From Methylobacterium radiotolerans JCM 2831 (GTDB lineage: Bacteria; Pseudomonadota; Alphaproteobacteria; Rhizobiales; Beijerinckiaceae), in the NCBI RefSeq assembly GCF_000019725.1, contig NC_010505.1:5006001-5070000 (forward strand): DNA of 64,000 nucleotides, read 5' to 3'. A program made the position numbers and the translations under genes. Positions 26,831 through 35,828 of this stretch are shown piece after piece. Every line of letters starts with the position of its first letter. Positions within the stretch are counted from its first letter, which is position 1. The notes under the pieces were generated by a model that ran no database searches, had not been told where the DNA came from, and saw only the letters and a list, made by a program, of their open reading frames with translations.

Positions 26831-27637
26831 ATGACGAGCGACACCCACACCATCGACCCGCGCCTGACGAACCTCGACGGGTTCCGCGTCGAGATCGACT
26901 CGGAGCGCGAGCGCGCCGACGTGATCCTGGCGCGGCCGCCCATGAACGTCATTGCGATGCCCCAGCGCGATGAGATCCGCAAGGTCTTCGAGGCGCTGGA
27001 CGAGGATCCCCGCGTGCGGGTCATCGTCCTGCGGGCGGAGGGCGAGCACTTCTCGTCGGGGGGCTACATCAAGGGCTTCCTCGACGCCTCGCCCGAGCAC
27101 GTTTCGAAGCTCGCCTGGAACATAGCGGCGCCGGCCCGCTGCTCGAAGCCCGTCATCGCCGCCAACCGGGGCTACACGTTCGGTGTCGGCTTCGAGATCT
27201 CGCTGGCCTGCGATTTCCGCATCGTCTCCGAGACCTGCCGCTACGCGCTTCCCGAACAGAAGCTCGGCCAGATTCCCGGCTCCGGCGGCTCGGCCCGGCT
27301 CCAGAAGATCGTCGGCATCACCCGGACCAAGGATATCGTGATGCGCTCCAAGCGCATCCCCGGGCGGCAGGCCCTCGACTGGGGCATCGCCACCGAATGC
27401 GTACCCGATGCGGACCTGGAGAAGGCCACCGACGCCCTCGTGGAGGAACTGCGCGCCTTCTCGCCCATCGCCCAGCGCACCGCCAAGAAGCTCCTCAACG
27501 ACACCGAGGACGCGAGCCTGTCCATCGCCATCGAGCTCGAAGGACACTGCTACAGCCGCCTTCGTCAGGCCGACGACTTCCGCGAGGGCGTCGAGGCGTT
27601 CCACGCCAAGCGCGCGCCGCGCTTCACCGGCTCATAG
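26831..27637 (+). CDS. hmfE: Enoyl-CoA hydratase/isomerase-fold hydrolase (HmfE-like)
   Basis: 268 residues. The crotonase fold is recognised by the oxyanion-hole segments RAEGEHFSSGGYIKGFLD and GYTFGVGFEISLACDFRIVS and by PEQKLGQIPGSGGSARL. In the second segment a Phe-Gly-Val-Gly-Phe-Glu pattern carries an acidic residue near the usual catalytic position. In the hmf pathway this family member cleaves 2-oxoglutaroyl-CoA to 2-oxoglutarate and CoA. It starts 43 bases after the ligase gene. Confidence 0.78.
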   Translation: MTSDTHTIDPRLTNLDGFRVEIDSERERADVILARPPMNVIAMPQRDEIRKVFEALDEDPRVRVIVLRAEGEHFSSGGYIKGFLDASPEHVSKLAWNIAAPARCSKPVIAANRGYTFGVGFEISLACDFRIVSETCRYALPEQKLGQIPGSGGSARLQKIVGITRTKDIVMRSKRIPGRQALDWGIATECVPDADLEKATDALVEELRAFSPIAQRTAKKLLNDTEDASLSIAIELEGHCYSRLRQADDFREGVEAFHAKRAPRFTGS

Positions 27638-27811
27638 TCCGGCCGCGCCGGGGGGGCTGCCGAGCGGTTCCCCCCATCCTGTGACGCCTACCGCACCGCT
27701 TCGATCCCGCCCAGGCGGGAAACGACGACGCACGCCCGAATGGCTCCCGCCCAGACCCAGAGCCCGAACCGGCCCCCCCGCGGCAACGACCGCATCCCCC
27801 GGAGGAAATCT

Positions 27812-29161
27812 ATGCAGACCGCCGCCACCTTCGCATCCGATCCCCCCGCCCTCGCCAAACCCACAGGCCGGCAGACGGTGACCGCCGCCATGGCCTCGCT
27901 GTTCGGCTGGGGGCTCGATCTCTTCGACCTGTTCATCCTGCTTTACGTCGCGCCGGTCGTTGGCACGTTGTTCTTCCCGGCGGACAAGCCGATGCTGTCG
28001 CTGGCCGGCGCCTATGCGTCCTTCGCGGTCACGCTGCTGATCCGGCCCCTCGGCTCGGCCCTGTTCGGCTCCTATGCGGACCGCTTCGGCCGCCGTCGCG
28101 CCCTCATGGTGGCGGTGGTCGGCGTCGGCATATCGACCGCGGTCTTCGGTCTCCTGCCGACGGTCGGCCAGATCGGATGGCTCGCGACTGCGGTCTTCCT
28201 TTTCTTCCGCCTCGTCCAGGGCATCTTCGTCGGCGGCGTCGTCGCGGCATCCCACACGATCGGGACGGAATCCGTCCCGGAGCGGTGGCGGGGGCTGATG
28301 TCCGGGGCGGTCGGCGGTGGCGGCTCGGCCATCGGCGGCCTGCTTGCCTCCCTGGTCTTCTATGTCGTCTCGCTCATGGCGCCGGGAGAAGCCTTCGCCG
28401 AGTGGGGCTGGCGGCTGATGTTCTTCTCGGGTCTCCTGACCTCGGTGATCGGCCTGATCCTCTTCCGCAATCTCGAGGAATCCCCGATCTTCAAGGAACT
28501 GCAGGCCCGGAAGGCGGCGCTCCGGGCAGGCGCTCCGGCGGAGGCCTCACCGATCCGCTCCCTGTTCTCACCGTCCAACCGGGGAAGCTTCGCGGTCGCG
28601 ACTCTCATCTCCTTCGGTGGTGGCGCAGCCTACTACCTTACGTCCGGCTACCTGCCGACCCTCCTCAAGCTCGTGAACGGCGTGCCGAACGCCACCGCCT
28701 CGATGATCCTGATCGGCGCCAACGTCGCGGCGGCGATCGGCGCCTGCGGCATGGGCGAACTGAGCCAGCATATCGGGCGCAAACGGTCGTTCCTTCTGAT
28801 GGGCGTCATCCGCCTGCTCGCTTTTCCCGCCCTGTTCCTGACCATGGCGAACACGACGAGCCTCGTTGGGGTCGCGGCCTGCGCCTTCCTGCTGGCGCTC
28901 ATCGCCAACGGCAGCTACGGGCCGCTGCTGATCTTCCTCAACGAAAAATTCCCGACGGCGGTGCGGGCCACGGGGACGGGCCTGACCTGGAACATCGGCT
29001 TCGCGCTGGGCGGCATGCTGCCGACGCTCGTCTCCCTTGTCGCCGACGGGCCGACGCAAATTCCGATGGTGCTGGCCGTCATCACGACCGGCGTCACCCT
29101 GGTCTATCTTGTCGGTGCCTTCCTGACCGACGAGACGCAGGGCAATCTCGACCGGGCCTGA
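27812..29161 (+). CDS. MFS transporter, aromatic acid:H+ symporter type (HmfT-like)
   Basis: 449 residues from the ATG at 27812, which has a perfect GGAGGAAAT site; a 24-residue longer frame lacks one. Twelve membrane segments are visible. The family signatures are GWGLDLFDLFILLYVAP in TM1, GSYADRFGRRRALM in the loop 2-3, and the central FFRLVQGIFVGGVVAASHT. This metabolite:H+ symporter group includes carriers for benzoate, shikimate and other carboxylates. In this cluster it is the likely importer of furoate or a related acid. Confidence 0.85.
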   Translation: MQTAATFASDPPALAKPTGRQTVTAAMASLFGWGLDLFDLFILLYVAPVVGTLFFPADKPMLSLAGAYASFAVTLLIRPLGSALFGSYADRFGRRRALMVAVVGVGISTAVFGLLPTVGQIGWLATAVFLFFRLVQGIFVGGVVAASHTIGTESVPERWRGLMSGAVGGGGSAIGGLLASLVFYVVSLMAPGEAFAEWGWRLMFFSGLLTSVIGLILFRNLEESPIFKELQARKAALRAGAPAEASPIRSLFSPSNRGSFAVATLISFGGGAAYYLTSGYLPTLLKLVNGVPNATASMILIGANVAAAIGACGMGELSQHIGRKRSFLLMGVIRLLAFPALFLTMANTTSLVGVAACAFLLALIANGSYGPLLIFLNEKFPTAVRATGTGLTWNIGFALGGMLPTLVSLVADGPTQIPMVLAVITTGVTLVYLVGAFLTDETQGNLDRA

Positions 29162-29192
29162 CGATACGGTTCTGCGCGGGCGGAGGCCTCCC

Positions 29193-29660
29193 ATGACGAG
29201 TGATCCCCTCTGGACCTTCGCCTGCGCATTCTATGGCCGGCCCGGCGTCGCCGCGGCCTGCCTCGCCCTCCAGGACGAGGGCGGCGCCGATGTGCCCCTG
29301 CTCCTGTACCTGATCTGGTGCGGGAGGACCGGACGAAGGCTAGACGCCTCGGCGCTCGCCGGAGCGGAAGCCCGGATTGGCCCCTGGCGCGGACAGGTGA
29401 TTATTCCCTTACGGGCGATCCGCCGGGCGATGCGGTCTGACCTCATGCCGGGCCAGGGGACGGAGGCGCTCCGGGAGCGGATCAAGCTCGCGGAGATCGA
29501 GGCGGAGCGCCTCGCCCTCGCGGCTCTCTTCGAGGCCGCGCCGGTCCCAGATATGCCGGTGAGTTCGGGCGGCGAGGCGCTGGCCCTCTATGCCGCCTAT
29601 CTCGGCCGGACCTGGCCGGAGGCACCGCTGCGGGTTCTCGCGACGGCGCTGGAGGGCTGA
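29193..29660 (+). CDS. TIGR02444 (DUF2390) family protein
   Basis: 155 residues. The start region DPLWTFACAFYGRPGVAAACLALQDEGGADV followed by PLLLYLIWCG is characteristic of the TIGR02444 family, small mostly helical cytosolic proteins of unknown function. A charged middle part (LRERIKLAEIEAERLALAAL) follows. It begins 31 bases after the transporter stop on the same strand, so it is probably co-transcribed, and it converges on the UbiX gene. It is not a known hmf component; its presence may be positional accident. Confidence 0.65.
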   Translation: MTSDPLWTFACAFYGRPGVAAACLALQDEGGADVPLLLYLIWCGRTGRRLDASALAGAEARIGPWRGQVIIPLRAIRRAMRSDLMPGQGTEALRERIKLAEIEAERLALAALFEAAPVPDMPVSSGGEALALYAAYLGRTWPEAPLRVLATALEG

Positions 29661-29667
29661 GCGCCGG

Positions 29668-30240
29668 TCAGCCTTCTCCGCTCCGCCAACGCCGGACGCC
29701 GGGTGCATCGATGTCGAACAGGTCGAGAACCCGCCCGATCGTATGGTCCACCATTTCGGCGAGGCTCTCCGGACGCGCGTAGAAGGCCGGAACCGGAGGG
29801 GCGATGATCGCCCCCATTTCCGAGAGCGCCGTCATGGTGCGGAGGTGGCCGGTGTGGAGGGGAGTCTCCCGCACCATCAGGACGAGGCGGCGGCGCTCCT
29901 TCAGGGTCACGTCGGCGGCCCGCGTCAGCAGGCCGGATGTGACGCCGGTCGCGATCTCGGCCTGGCTCCGCATGGAGCAGGGAGCCACGACCATGCCGCG
30001 GGTCCGGAAGGAGCCGGAGGCGATTGAGGCGCCGATGTCCCCCTGGGCGTAGGTCTTGGCGGCCAGGGCGCGGACGTCGGCGACCTTGAGGTCGGTCTCA
30101 TGGGCCAGCGTCACCTCGGCCGAGCGCGACATCACGAGATGGGCCGGGATCGCGAGGTCGCGCAGGATTTCCAGGAGACGGATCCCATAGATCACACCCG
30201 AAGCACCCGAGATGCCGACCACGAGGGGCAGCGGTGTCAT
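29668..30240 (-). CDS. hmfG: UbiX-family flavin prenyltransferase (HmfG-like)
   Basis: 190 residues from the ATG at 30240, preceded by GGGAGGAACG. The flavin-binding loop is LVVGISGASGVIYGIRLLEIL; SGSFRTRGMVVAPCSMRSQAEIA and the late LVLMVRETPLHTGHLRTM carry the phosphate- and dimethylallyl-binding residues of UbiX. The enzyme makes prenylated FMN for UbiD-type decarboxylases. A UbiD gene lies 1.2 kb away, separated by the divergent LysR gene, so both can be served by one regulator. Confidence 0.88.
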   Translation of the reverse strand: MTPLPLVVGISGASGVIYGIRLLEILRDLAIPAHLVMSRSAEVTLAHETDLKVADVRALAAKTYAQGDIGASIASGSFRTRGMVVAPCSMRSQAEIATGVTSGLLTRAADVTLKERRRLVLMVRETPLHTGHLRTMTALSEMGAIIAPPVPAFYARPESLAEMVDHTIGRVLDLFDIDAPGVRRWRSGEG

Positions 30241-30348
30241 CGTTCCTCCCGGCCGCAACGGGCGCGGCGACCTTGCCGGTGACAGTATCGGGGTGTGCTC
30301 GCCCGTGTCGAATAACGTCGGCTGATCGCTGCCATCAGTCCGGGGGGC

Positions 30349-31272
30349 TCAACCGGTGATGATATGGGCCTGGAGTGCGGCCGCCGCCGCGTTCAACTCC
30401 TCCTCAAGGATACCGATGAGGAGCTGCGCCGCGTAACTGAGCGGTTTCTGCGGATGGTGGATGATCACCAATTCGCGGGCGATGCGCGGCGCGACGATGC
30501 GGTAGGCCTTGAGGGACCCGTCGGCGAGCTGTCGGCTGACGGCGATGCTCGGCAGCACAGTGAAACGCGTCGAGCGCGCCACAAAGTCCGCGATCGCGGG
30601 GGGCAGGTCGAGTTCGAGCTTCGGGCACAGGGTCACGTCCGCGGCGGCGACACGGCGGTCGAGTTCGACGCGCAGGCCGTGTCGGGTCGAAGGCAGGATC
30701 AGGTTAAGGGCGGCGAGGTCCGCCATCCGGATGGGCAGGGGCACCGGCAACGGTGTGTCGCGCCCGCCGACCACGACCATTTCCTCGTCGAGGAGGGGGG
30801 CCATGACGAGGCCGAGGCGTCGGGCCGGCCGGTTGATCACAGCGAGGTCAAGGGCGCCGGTGCCGACGCCCTCGATGAAGGTGCTGCTGTAGCCATCGGC
30901 CAGCGATAGCTCGACCTCTGGGTAGGCCGCCGCGAAGCGAGCGAGGACGCTGGGGATCACGCTCATCGACAGGGACGACAGGATGCCCGCCGTGACGCGG
31001 CCCGACACTGTTTGGGACAGGCGCGCCATGGCCGCCCGGGCGTCGGCGACATCCCGCTGGATCGGGTGGACCAGCCGGTGCAGCGTCCGGCCGGCGGCTG
31101 TCGGCACCATGGCCTTCGGCTGGCGGTCGAACAGGCGCTGGCCGAGTTCCCGTTCCAGCTTGGCGATCTGCATGCTGAGCGCGGGCTGGACGACGTTCAT
31201 CCGCTGCGCGGCGCGGGTGACGCTGCCCTCCTCGAACAGGGCGACGAAGTAGGAGATCTGACGGAGATCCAT
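30349..31272 (-). CDS. LysR-family regulator of the furan genes (HmfR-like)
   Basis: 307 residues from the ATG at 31272 (MDLRQISYFVALFEEGSVTR). The N-terminal winged helix is standard: AAQRMNVVQPALSMQIAKLE with RLFDRQPKAM as wing. The rest is a periplasmic-binding-protein-like effector domain. The gene points at UbiX and away from UbiD, the classical divergent layout for a LysR activator of the decarboxylase/oxidase operon. An aromatic or furan acid is the likely effector. Confidence 0.83.
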   Translation of the reverse strand: MDLRQISYFVALFEEGSVTRAAQRMNVVQPALSMQIAKLERELGQRLFDRQPKAMVPTAAGRTLHRLVHPIQRDVADARAAMARLSQTVSGRVTAGILSSLSMSVIPSVLARFAAAYPEVELSLADGYSSTFIEGVGTGALDLAVINRPARRLGLVMAPLLDEEMVVVGGRDTPLPVPLPIRMADLAALNLILPSTRHGLRVELDRRVAAADVTLCPKLELDLPPAIADFVARSTRFTVLPSIAVSRQLADGSLKAYRIVAPRIARELVIIHHPQKPLSYAAQLLIGILEEELNAAAAALQAHIITG

Positions 31273-31448
31273 ACACGGGACCCAGGCGACACGAGCAACG
31301 CGCCAGAGGACCATGTGCGGGCCGGTCGGCGCAATTCAAACCGGCTGATGGGCGGCATCACCAATCGTTATTTTTCCCGCCTGCGAGAAGAGCTTAACGC
31401 TTACTCCCATGGCAAGCTTGGTTGAGAAGACCCCGCCGTGAGGACAGC
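31273..31448. promoter_or_regulatory. Divergent LysR/UbiD control region
   Basis: 176 bases between divergent starts. It contains an AT-rich patch (CAATCGTTATTTTT near 31360-31375), rare in this GC-rich context and a plausible site for the LysR protein and promoter. A CTTAACGCTTA element and the palindrome CAAGCTTG follow at about 31390-31425. No site can be assigned with certainty. Confidence 0.35.
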
Positions 31449-32834
31449 ATGAACGCGCCCACTCCCGTTCGTTCCCTCCGCGACTGGCTCGATCGGCTGT
31501 CCGGGGATGGGCGCCTCGCCATCGCGCGGCCGGGAATCGGCTTGCGCCACGAGGCAGCGGCGGTGGCGAGCCGCCTCGACGGCCGGCAGGCCAGCCTATT
31601 TCCGCAGCCCGGGGGGCATCCGGGCACCATCGTCTCCGGGCTCGTGTCGAGCCGGGCCTGGATGGCGGAAGCCCTCGGCACCACGCAGGATCACCTCGTC
31701 GCCCATTTCCAGCAGGCCGCCGCCCAGCCGCTCCCCTGGCACGAACACAACTCCGCCCCCGCGCAGGAGGTCGTCCACCGGGAGGGACTCGACATCCTGA
31801 AGATCCTGCCGGTGCCGACTCTGAACGAGCACGACAGCGGGCCCTACATCTCGGCGGGCCTGATGATCTCCCGGGACCCAGAGACCGGCCTGCAGAACGT
31901 CGCCATCCTGCGCTGCCAAATCAGCGGTCCGGACAGGATCGGCGTGCTGGTCCTGCCCCGGCATACCGACAATTTCTACCGCAAGGCCGAGGCCCAGGGC
32001 CGGGGCCTCGAAGTCGCCCTCGTGGTCGGCGTCGATCCCGCCTGCCTCCTCGCCTCCCAGGCCATCGTGCCCCTCGGCCACGACGAGTTGGAGATCGCCG
32101 GGGCGCTCACCGGCCAACCCCTCGACGTGGTCAAGTGCCTGACGAACGGCGTGCGCGTTCCGGCGAACGCAGAGATTGTGATCGAGGGCCGCCTCCTGCC
32201 CGAAATCCGCGAGCCGGAAGGGCCGTTCGGAGAATTCCCGCAATATTACGGGGAGCGGGCCAAGCGGCACGTCATGCAGGTCGATGCGGTGACGCACCGG
32301 CGCGATCCGATCTTTCATATGATCGTCGGCGGCGGCCTTGAGCATCTGCTGCTGGGGGCGATCCCCCGGGAGGCCACGATCCTCGCAACGCTGCAGCGCA
32401 GCTTCCCCGGTGTCGAGGACGTGCATCTGTCCCTGGGGGGAGTTGGCCGTTACCACCTCTACGTCCGCCTGCGGAAGACACAGGAGGGTGAGGCCAAGAA
32501 CGTGCTGCTCGGGGCCTTCGCGGCCCACTACGACATCAAGCACGCAGTCGTGGTCGATACGGATGTCGACATCCACGTCCCGCAAGAAGTCGAATGGGCG
32601 GTCTCGACGCGGTTCCAGGCGGACCGAGACCTCGTCGTCATCCCTCACGCCCAAGGCTCGAAGCTCGATCCATCAGGCCGCGAGGGGGTCGGCGCGAAGA
32701 TGGGTCTCGACGCGACCGTTCCGCTGGACGCGCCCCCCATGAAATTCAAGCGCATCCGTGTTCCCGGCGAGGCCGAGGTCGATCTCGACGCGGTGCTCGC
32801 GTCCGGCGCCGACTGGCGCGCGGCGATCGGCTGA
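31449..32834 (+). CDS. hmfF: UbiD-family prenyl-FMN decarboxylase (HmfF-like)
   Basis: 461 residues from the ATG at 31449 (MNAPTPVRSLRDWL), with AGGA upstream; 31422 would add nine residues. The prFMN/metal site region is GLQNVAILRCQISGPDRIGV (Arg155) and the Glu-rich motif REPEGPFGEFPQYYGE at about 254-269 supplies the catalytic acids of UbiD enzymes. In the HMF pathway HmfF decarboxylates 2,5-furandicarboxylate to 2-furoate. Adjacency to UbiX, a GMC oxidase and the furoyl-CoA-type genes supports that assignment over UbiD proper of ubiquinone synthesis. Confidence 0.83.
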   Translation: MNAPTPVRSLRDWLDRLSGDGRLAIARPGIGLRHEAAAVASRLDGRQASLFPQPGGHPGTIVSGLVSSRAWMAEALGTTQDHLVAHFQQAAAQPLPWHEHNSAPAQEVVHREGLDILKILPVPTLNEHDSGPYISAGLMISRDPETGLQNVAILRCQISGPDRIGVLVLPRHTDNFYRKAEAQGRGLEVALVVGVDPACLLASQAIVPLGHDELEIAGALTGQPLDVVKCLTNGVRVPANAEIVIEGRLLPEIREPEGPFGEFPQYYGERAKRHVMQVDAVTHRRDPIFHMIVGGGLEHLLLGAIPREATILATLQRSFPGVEDVHLSLGGVGRYHLYVRLRKTQEGEAKNVLLGAFAAHYDIKHAVVVDTDVDIHVPQEVEWAVSTRFQADRDLVVIPHAQGSKLDPSGREGVGAKMGLDATVPLDAPPMKFKRIRVPGEAEVDLDAVLASGADWRAAIG

Positions 32835-32838
32835 TCCC

Positions 32839-34545
32839 ATGAACGCCTTGCCCGAAACGGTCGACGTGTTGATCGTCGGCGGGGGCTCTGCCGGCTGCGT
32901 GATGGCCCACCGGCTCTCCGCCGACCCGCGGCGCCGGGTGCTCCTCGTCGAAGCCGGCATCGATACACCGCCGGGCCGGGTGCCGGCGGAGATTCTCGAC
33001 AGCTATCCGATGCCGCTGTTCCATGGCGACACCTACATCTGGCCGGGGCTCGACGCGGCGGTCACCCGCGACTCCCGCGGTCGCATGCGGCGGCGGGCCT
33101 ACGAGCAGGGCCGGGTGATGGGCGGCTCGTCCAGCATCAACGTCCAGGCGGCCAACCGCGGGCTGCCCCGCGATTACGAGGCCTGGGCCGCGCTCGGCGC
33201 CGAGGGCTGGGCCTGGGACGACGTACTGCCGTATTTCCGCAGGCTCGAGACCGACCTCGATTGCGGCGGTCCGCTGCACGGCCATGATGGGCCGCTCCCG
33301 ATCCGGCGCATCCTGGAGCCCGCATGGCCTCCCTTCGCCCATGCGGTCGCCCGCGCCTTCGATGCGACGGGGCTGCCCCGGCGCGTCGATCAGAACGGCG
33401 AGTTCGAGGACGGGATCTTCCCGCCGGCCTTCTCCAACCGGGACGACGCGCGGGTCTCGGCCGCCGCCGCGTATTTGGACGTGGGTACGCGGGCCCGGCC
33501 GAATCTCACCATCGCCGCCGGCCTCGAGGTCCGCTCGCTGGTGATGGACGGGCGCCGCGCGACCGGGGCCGTGCTGCGGCGGGGCGACGGATCCGAGCAA
33601 CAAGTGAGCGCCGCCTCCGTAGTCCTGTGCGCCGGCGCTCTTCAATCGCCGGTGCTCCTCCTGCGTGCCGGGATCGGCCCGGGCGATGCGCTCTCCGCCT
33701 GCGGGATACCCGTCCGGCTGGATCGTTCGGGCGTCGGCGAGAACCTGCGGGACCATCCCGCTTTGACGATGGCCCAGGTCCTTCCCCGCCCGCTCCGGCT
33801 GCCCGAGACCTTCCGGCGCGCGAGCTTGCTGGCCCTGCGCTATTCGTCCGGCCATCCCGAAGGCTGCGCCTCTGATATGTATCTCACTGCCTCCGCCCGT
33901 GCCGGCTGGCACGCCCTCGGCGGACGCCTTGCGCTCTACTTCCTCTGGGTGAACCAACCGCACTCGGTCGGGCGCCTGCGCCTCGATCCGGCGAACCCGT
34001 CCGGCCCGCCCGACATCGATCTCGGCCTGCTCTCGGATCGCCGCGATCTCGAACGCCTCGCCTCGGGGATTCGGCTGCTCAGCGACCTCGTGGTCTCGCC
34101 CACGCTGAACCCCCGCTCCGACGACCTCTTCCCCGCGAACTATTCGCCGCTGATCCGCCGGTTGAGCGCCGTCTCCCCTCGCAACCGGCGGCTCACCGGC
34201 CTCCTCGCCCCCGTGTTCGATGCACCGGCCATGCTGCGCGCCCCGCTGCTGCGCGCCGTCCTAGGCGGCCACGCTTGGGCGACAGTGCTTCAGGACGATG
34301 GCGCTCTCGACGACTTTGTCCGGGACAACGTCTTCGGGGTCTGGCATGCGAGCGGTACGTGCCGCATGGGCCGGGCCGACGATCCCGGCGCGGTGGTCAA
34401 TCCGGGGGGACGCGTCATCGGAACCGACAACCTGTCCGTCGCCGACGCATCGGTGATGCCCCGCCTTCCTAGCGCAAACACGAACGTCCCGACCTTGATG
34501 ATTGCGGAAAAGATCGCGGAGAGGATGATGGTGGAGATGGGATGA
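32839..34545 (+). CDS. hmfH: GMC-family FAD oxidoreductase (HmfH-like HMF/furfural oxidase)
   Basis: 568 residues from the ATG at 32839, five bases after the UbiD stop. The Rossmann motif is VLIVGGGSAGCVMAHRLS, GMC signature 1 is GRVMGGSSSINVQAANRG, and signature 2 lies in SVVLCAGALQSPVLLLRAGI. The active-site His is in VWHASGTCRMG and the partner Asn in SANTNVPTLMIAEKIAERM. Family members oxidise alcohols and hydrated aldehydes with O2. Behind a UbiD/UbiX pair it best fits HmfH, which takes HMF to furandicarboxylate. No signal peptide, so it acts in the cytosol. Confidence 0.8.
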   Translation: MNALPETVDVLIVGGGSAGCVMAHRLSADPRRRVLLVEAGIDTPPGRVPAEILDSYPMPLFHGDTYIWPGLDAAVTRDSRGRMRRRAYEQGRVMGGSSSINVQAANRGLPRDYEAWAALGAEGWAWDDVLPYFRRLETDLDCGGPLHGHDGPLPIRRILEPAWPPFAHAVARAFDATGLPRRVDQNGEFEDGIFPPAFSNRDDARVSAAAAYLDVGTRARPNLTIAAGLEVRSLVMDGRRATGAVLRRGDGSEQQVSAASVVLCAGALQSPVLLLRAGIGPGDALSACGIPVRLDRSGVGENLRDHPALTMAQVLPRPLRLPETFRRASLLALRYSSGHPEGCASDMYLTASARAGWHALGGRLALYFLWVNQPHSVGRLRLDPANPSGPPDIDLGLLSDRRDLERLASGIRLLSDLVVSPTLNPRSDDLFPANYSPLIRRLSAVSPRNRRLTGLLAPVFDAPAMLRAPLLRAVLGGHAWATVLQDDGALDDFVRDNVFGVWHASGTCRMGRADDPGAVVNPGGRVIGTDNLSVADASVMPRLPSANTNVPTLMIAEKIAERMMVEMG

Positions 34546-35336
34546 TCCCTCTCGACACATTCGGCGCCTTTGCGGTGGCCGACCTACGGCTGGAATACCG
34601 TTTCGTCGGTCCGCAGCCGGACTTGGCGCCGACGCTGGTGTTGCTTCATGAGGGTCTCGGTTCTGCCACGCAGTGGGGCCCGCTGCCGGAAATTCTGGTC
34701 GAGAAGACCGGATGCGGTGTCCTGGCTTTCTCGCGCCAGGGTTATGGGGCCTCGAGTCCGGTGCCTCTGCCCCGCCGGACCGACTTTCTCGAACATGAAG
34801 CCTGCACCATACTTCCCCAGGTCCTCGACCTCGCGGGACTGCGAAGCGGCCTGCTGATCGGCCATTCCGATGGCGCCTCGATCGCGGCCCTCGCGTTGGC
34901 GGAGGGCGACACCCGCGTGCGGGGCGGCATCCTCATCGCGCCCCATTTTTTCGTCGAGGAGGCGACGCTGGCCGGGGCCCGACGGGCCCGGGACGCCTAC
35001 GACAATGGCGATCTGAAGGTCCGTCTCGGCCGTCGGCATACCGATGTCGAGGGAGCCTTTCGCGGCTGGAACGACGCCTGGTTGGATCCGGCTCGGCGCG
35101 GATGGACAATCGAGACAGCCCTTACGCGATGGACCGTCCCGGCAATCATCATCCAGGGGACGAAGGATGCTTACGGAACTAAGGCCCAGATTGGTGCCGC
35201 TCGCAGACTTTGCCCCGCCGGTCTGCTGACTGTTTATGAGATGCCGAATGTTGGGCATCACCCACATCGCGAAGCGTTGGCAGAAACTGCCGACGTCATC
35301 GCCCGCTTCGTCACACCTGTCTTGAGCAGAAATTAA
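34542..35336 (+). CDS. Alpha/beta hydrolase linked to the furan operon
   Basis: 264 residues. The start ATG at 34542 overlaps the GMC stop (ATGA), so it is translated with it. The oxyanion loop is LVLLHEGLGSATQWGPLPE, the nucleophile elbow LLIGHSDGASIAAL, the acid lies in IIIQGTKDAYG and the His in MPNVGHHPHREA. This is the MhpC/haloalkane-type single-domain hydrolase group. It is not among the named hmf genes I know. A lactone or thioester step of furan ring opening is an attractive but untested role. Confidence 0.75.
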   Translation: MIPLDTFGAFAVADLRLEYRFVGPQPDLAPTLVLLHEGLGSATQWGPLPEILVEKTGCGVLAFSRQGYGASSPVPLPRRTDFLEHEACTILPQVLDLAGLRSGLLIGHSDGASIAALALAEGDTRVRGGILIAPHFFVEEATLAGARRARDAYDNGDLKVRLGRRHTDVEGAFRGWNDAWLDPARRGWTIETALTRWTVPAIIIQGTKDAYGTKAQIGAARRLCPAGLLTVYEMPNVGHHPHREALAETADVIARFVTPVLSRN

Positions 35337-35828
35337 GTCTCCACAAGACAATGTCTGATTGGCCTTGAAACACACAGTCGCGAGGCCGGGTGCCGGCCCC
35401 CTTTCCCGTGGGGGGGGCAGGAGGCGGTGTCAGGTTCGTTGACAGGGTTATTTGGAGTCACCTGCCTCCCAGGCCTCACCCAGATCGAGCTTTCCAAATC
35501 CGGGCGAGGACAAAGCCCAGCCGTGGTACTGGGCACGTTCGCCCACGTTGCCGCCCGACAGCTTTCAGCGAATGCGCGTCCTCGACGGTATGACCGGATT
35601 GGATCGGGTAAGACGCTGTCCGTTTTTCCAGCAAGCCCCCTCCAGAGCGGACCGGCCGCTTTCGGCCAGCCTCAGTCGCAACACGGGGCTCGCGTGAGTG
35701 TCTCAGGTGGGTGGTTTCCGGCCGGTCCGCTTCGGAAGGTCCAACCTTCGACACCGGACGTTAGCCAGCTTAAATCCGCCTACCGGAGGCACCTCTTCTC
35801 TGACGTGTAGCCACCTGCTCGCTGGGGT
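35337..35828. other. Intergenic region with dispersed-repeat copies
   Basis: 492 bases between the furan operon and the convergent cleavage-enzyme gene. A G-run (GGGGGGGG near 35409-35416) and two repeat units (35611-35670 and 35705-35745) are present. I see no gene; apparent frames are antisense readings of the repeats. Confidence 0.5.
35611..35760 (+). repeat. Dispersed intergenic repeat, copy 3 (two units)
   Basis: The first unit is GACGCTGTCCGTTTTTCCAG ... AGCGGACCGGCCGCTTTCGG, almost base for base that of 17569-17635. The second is GGTGGGTGGTTTCCGGCCGG then TCCGCTTCGGAAGGTCC, matching 46468 and 47909. Both are rich in short inverted repeats around GTCCGCTT/AAGCGGAC. Confidence 0.6.
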
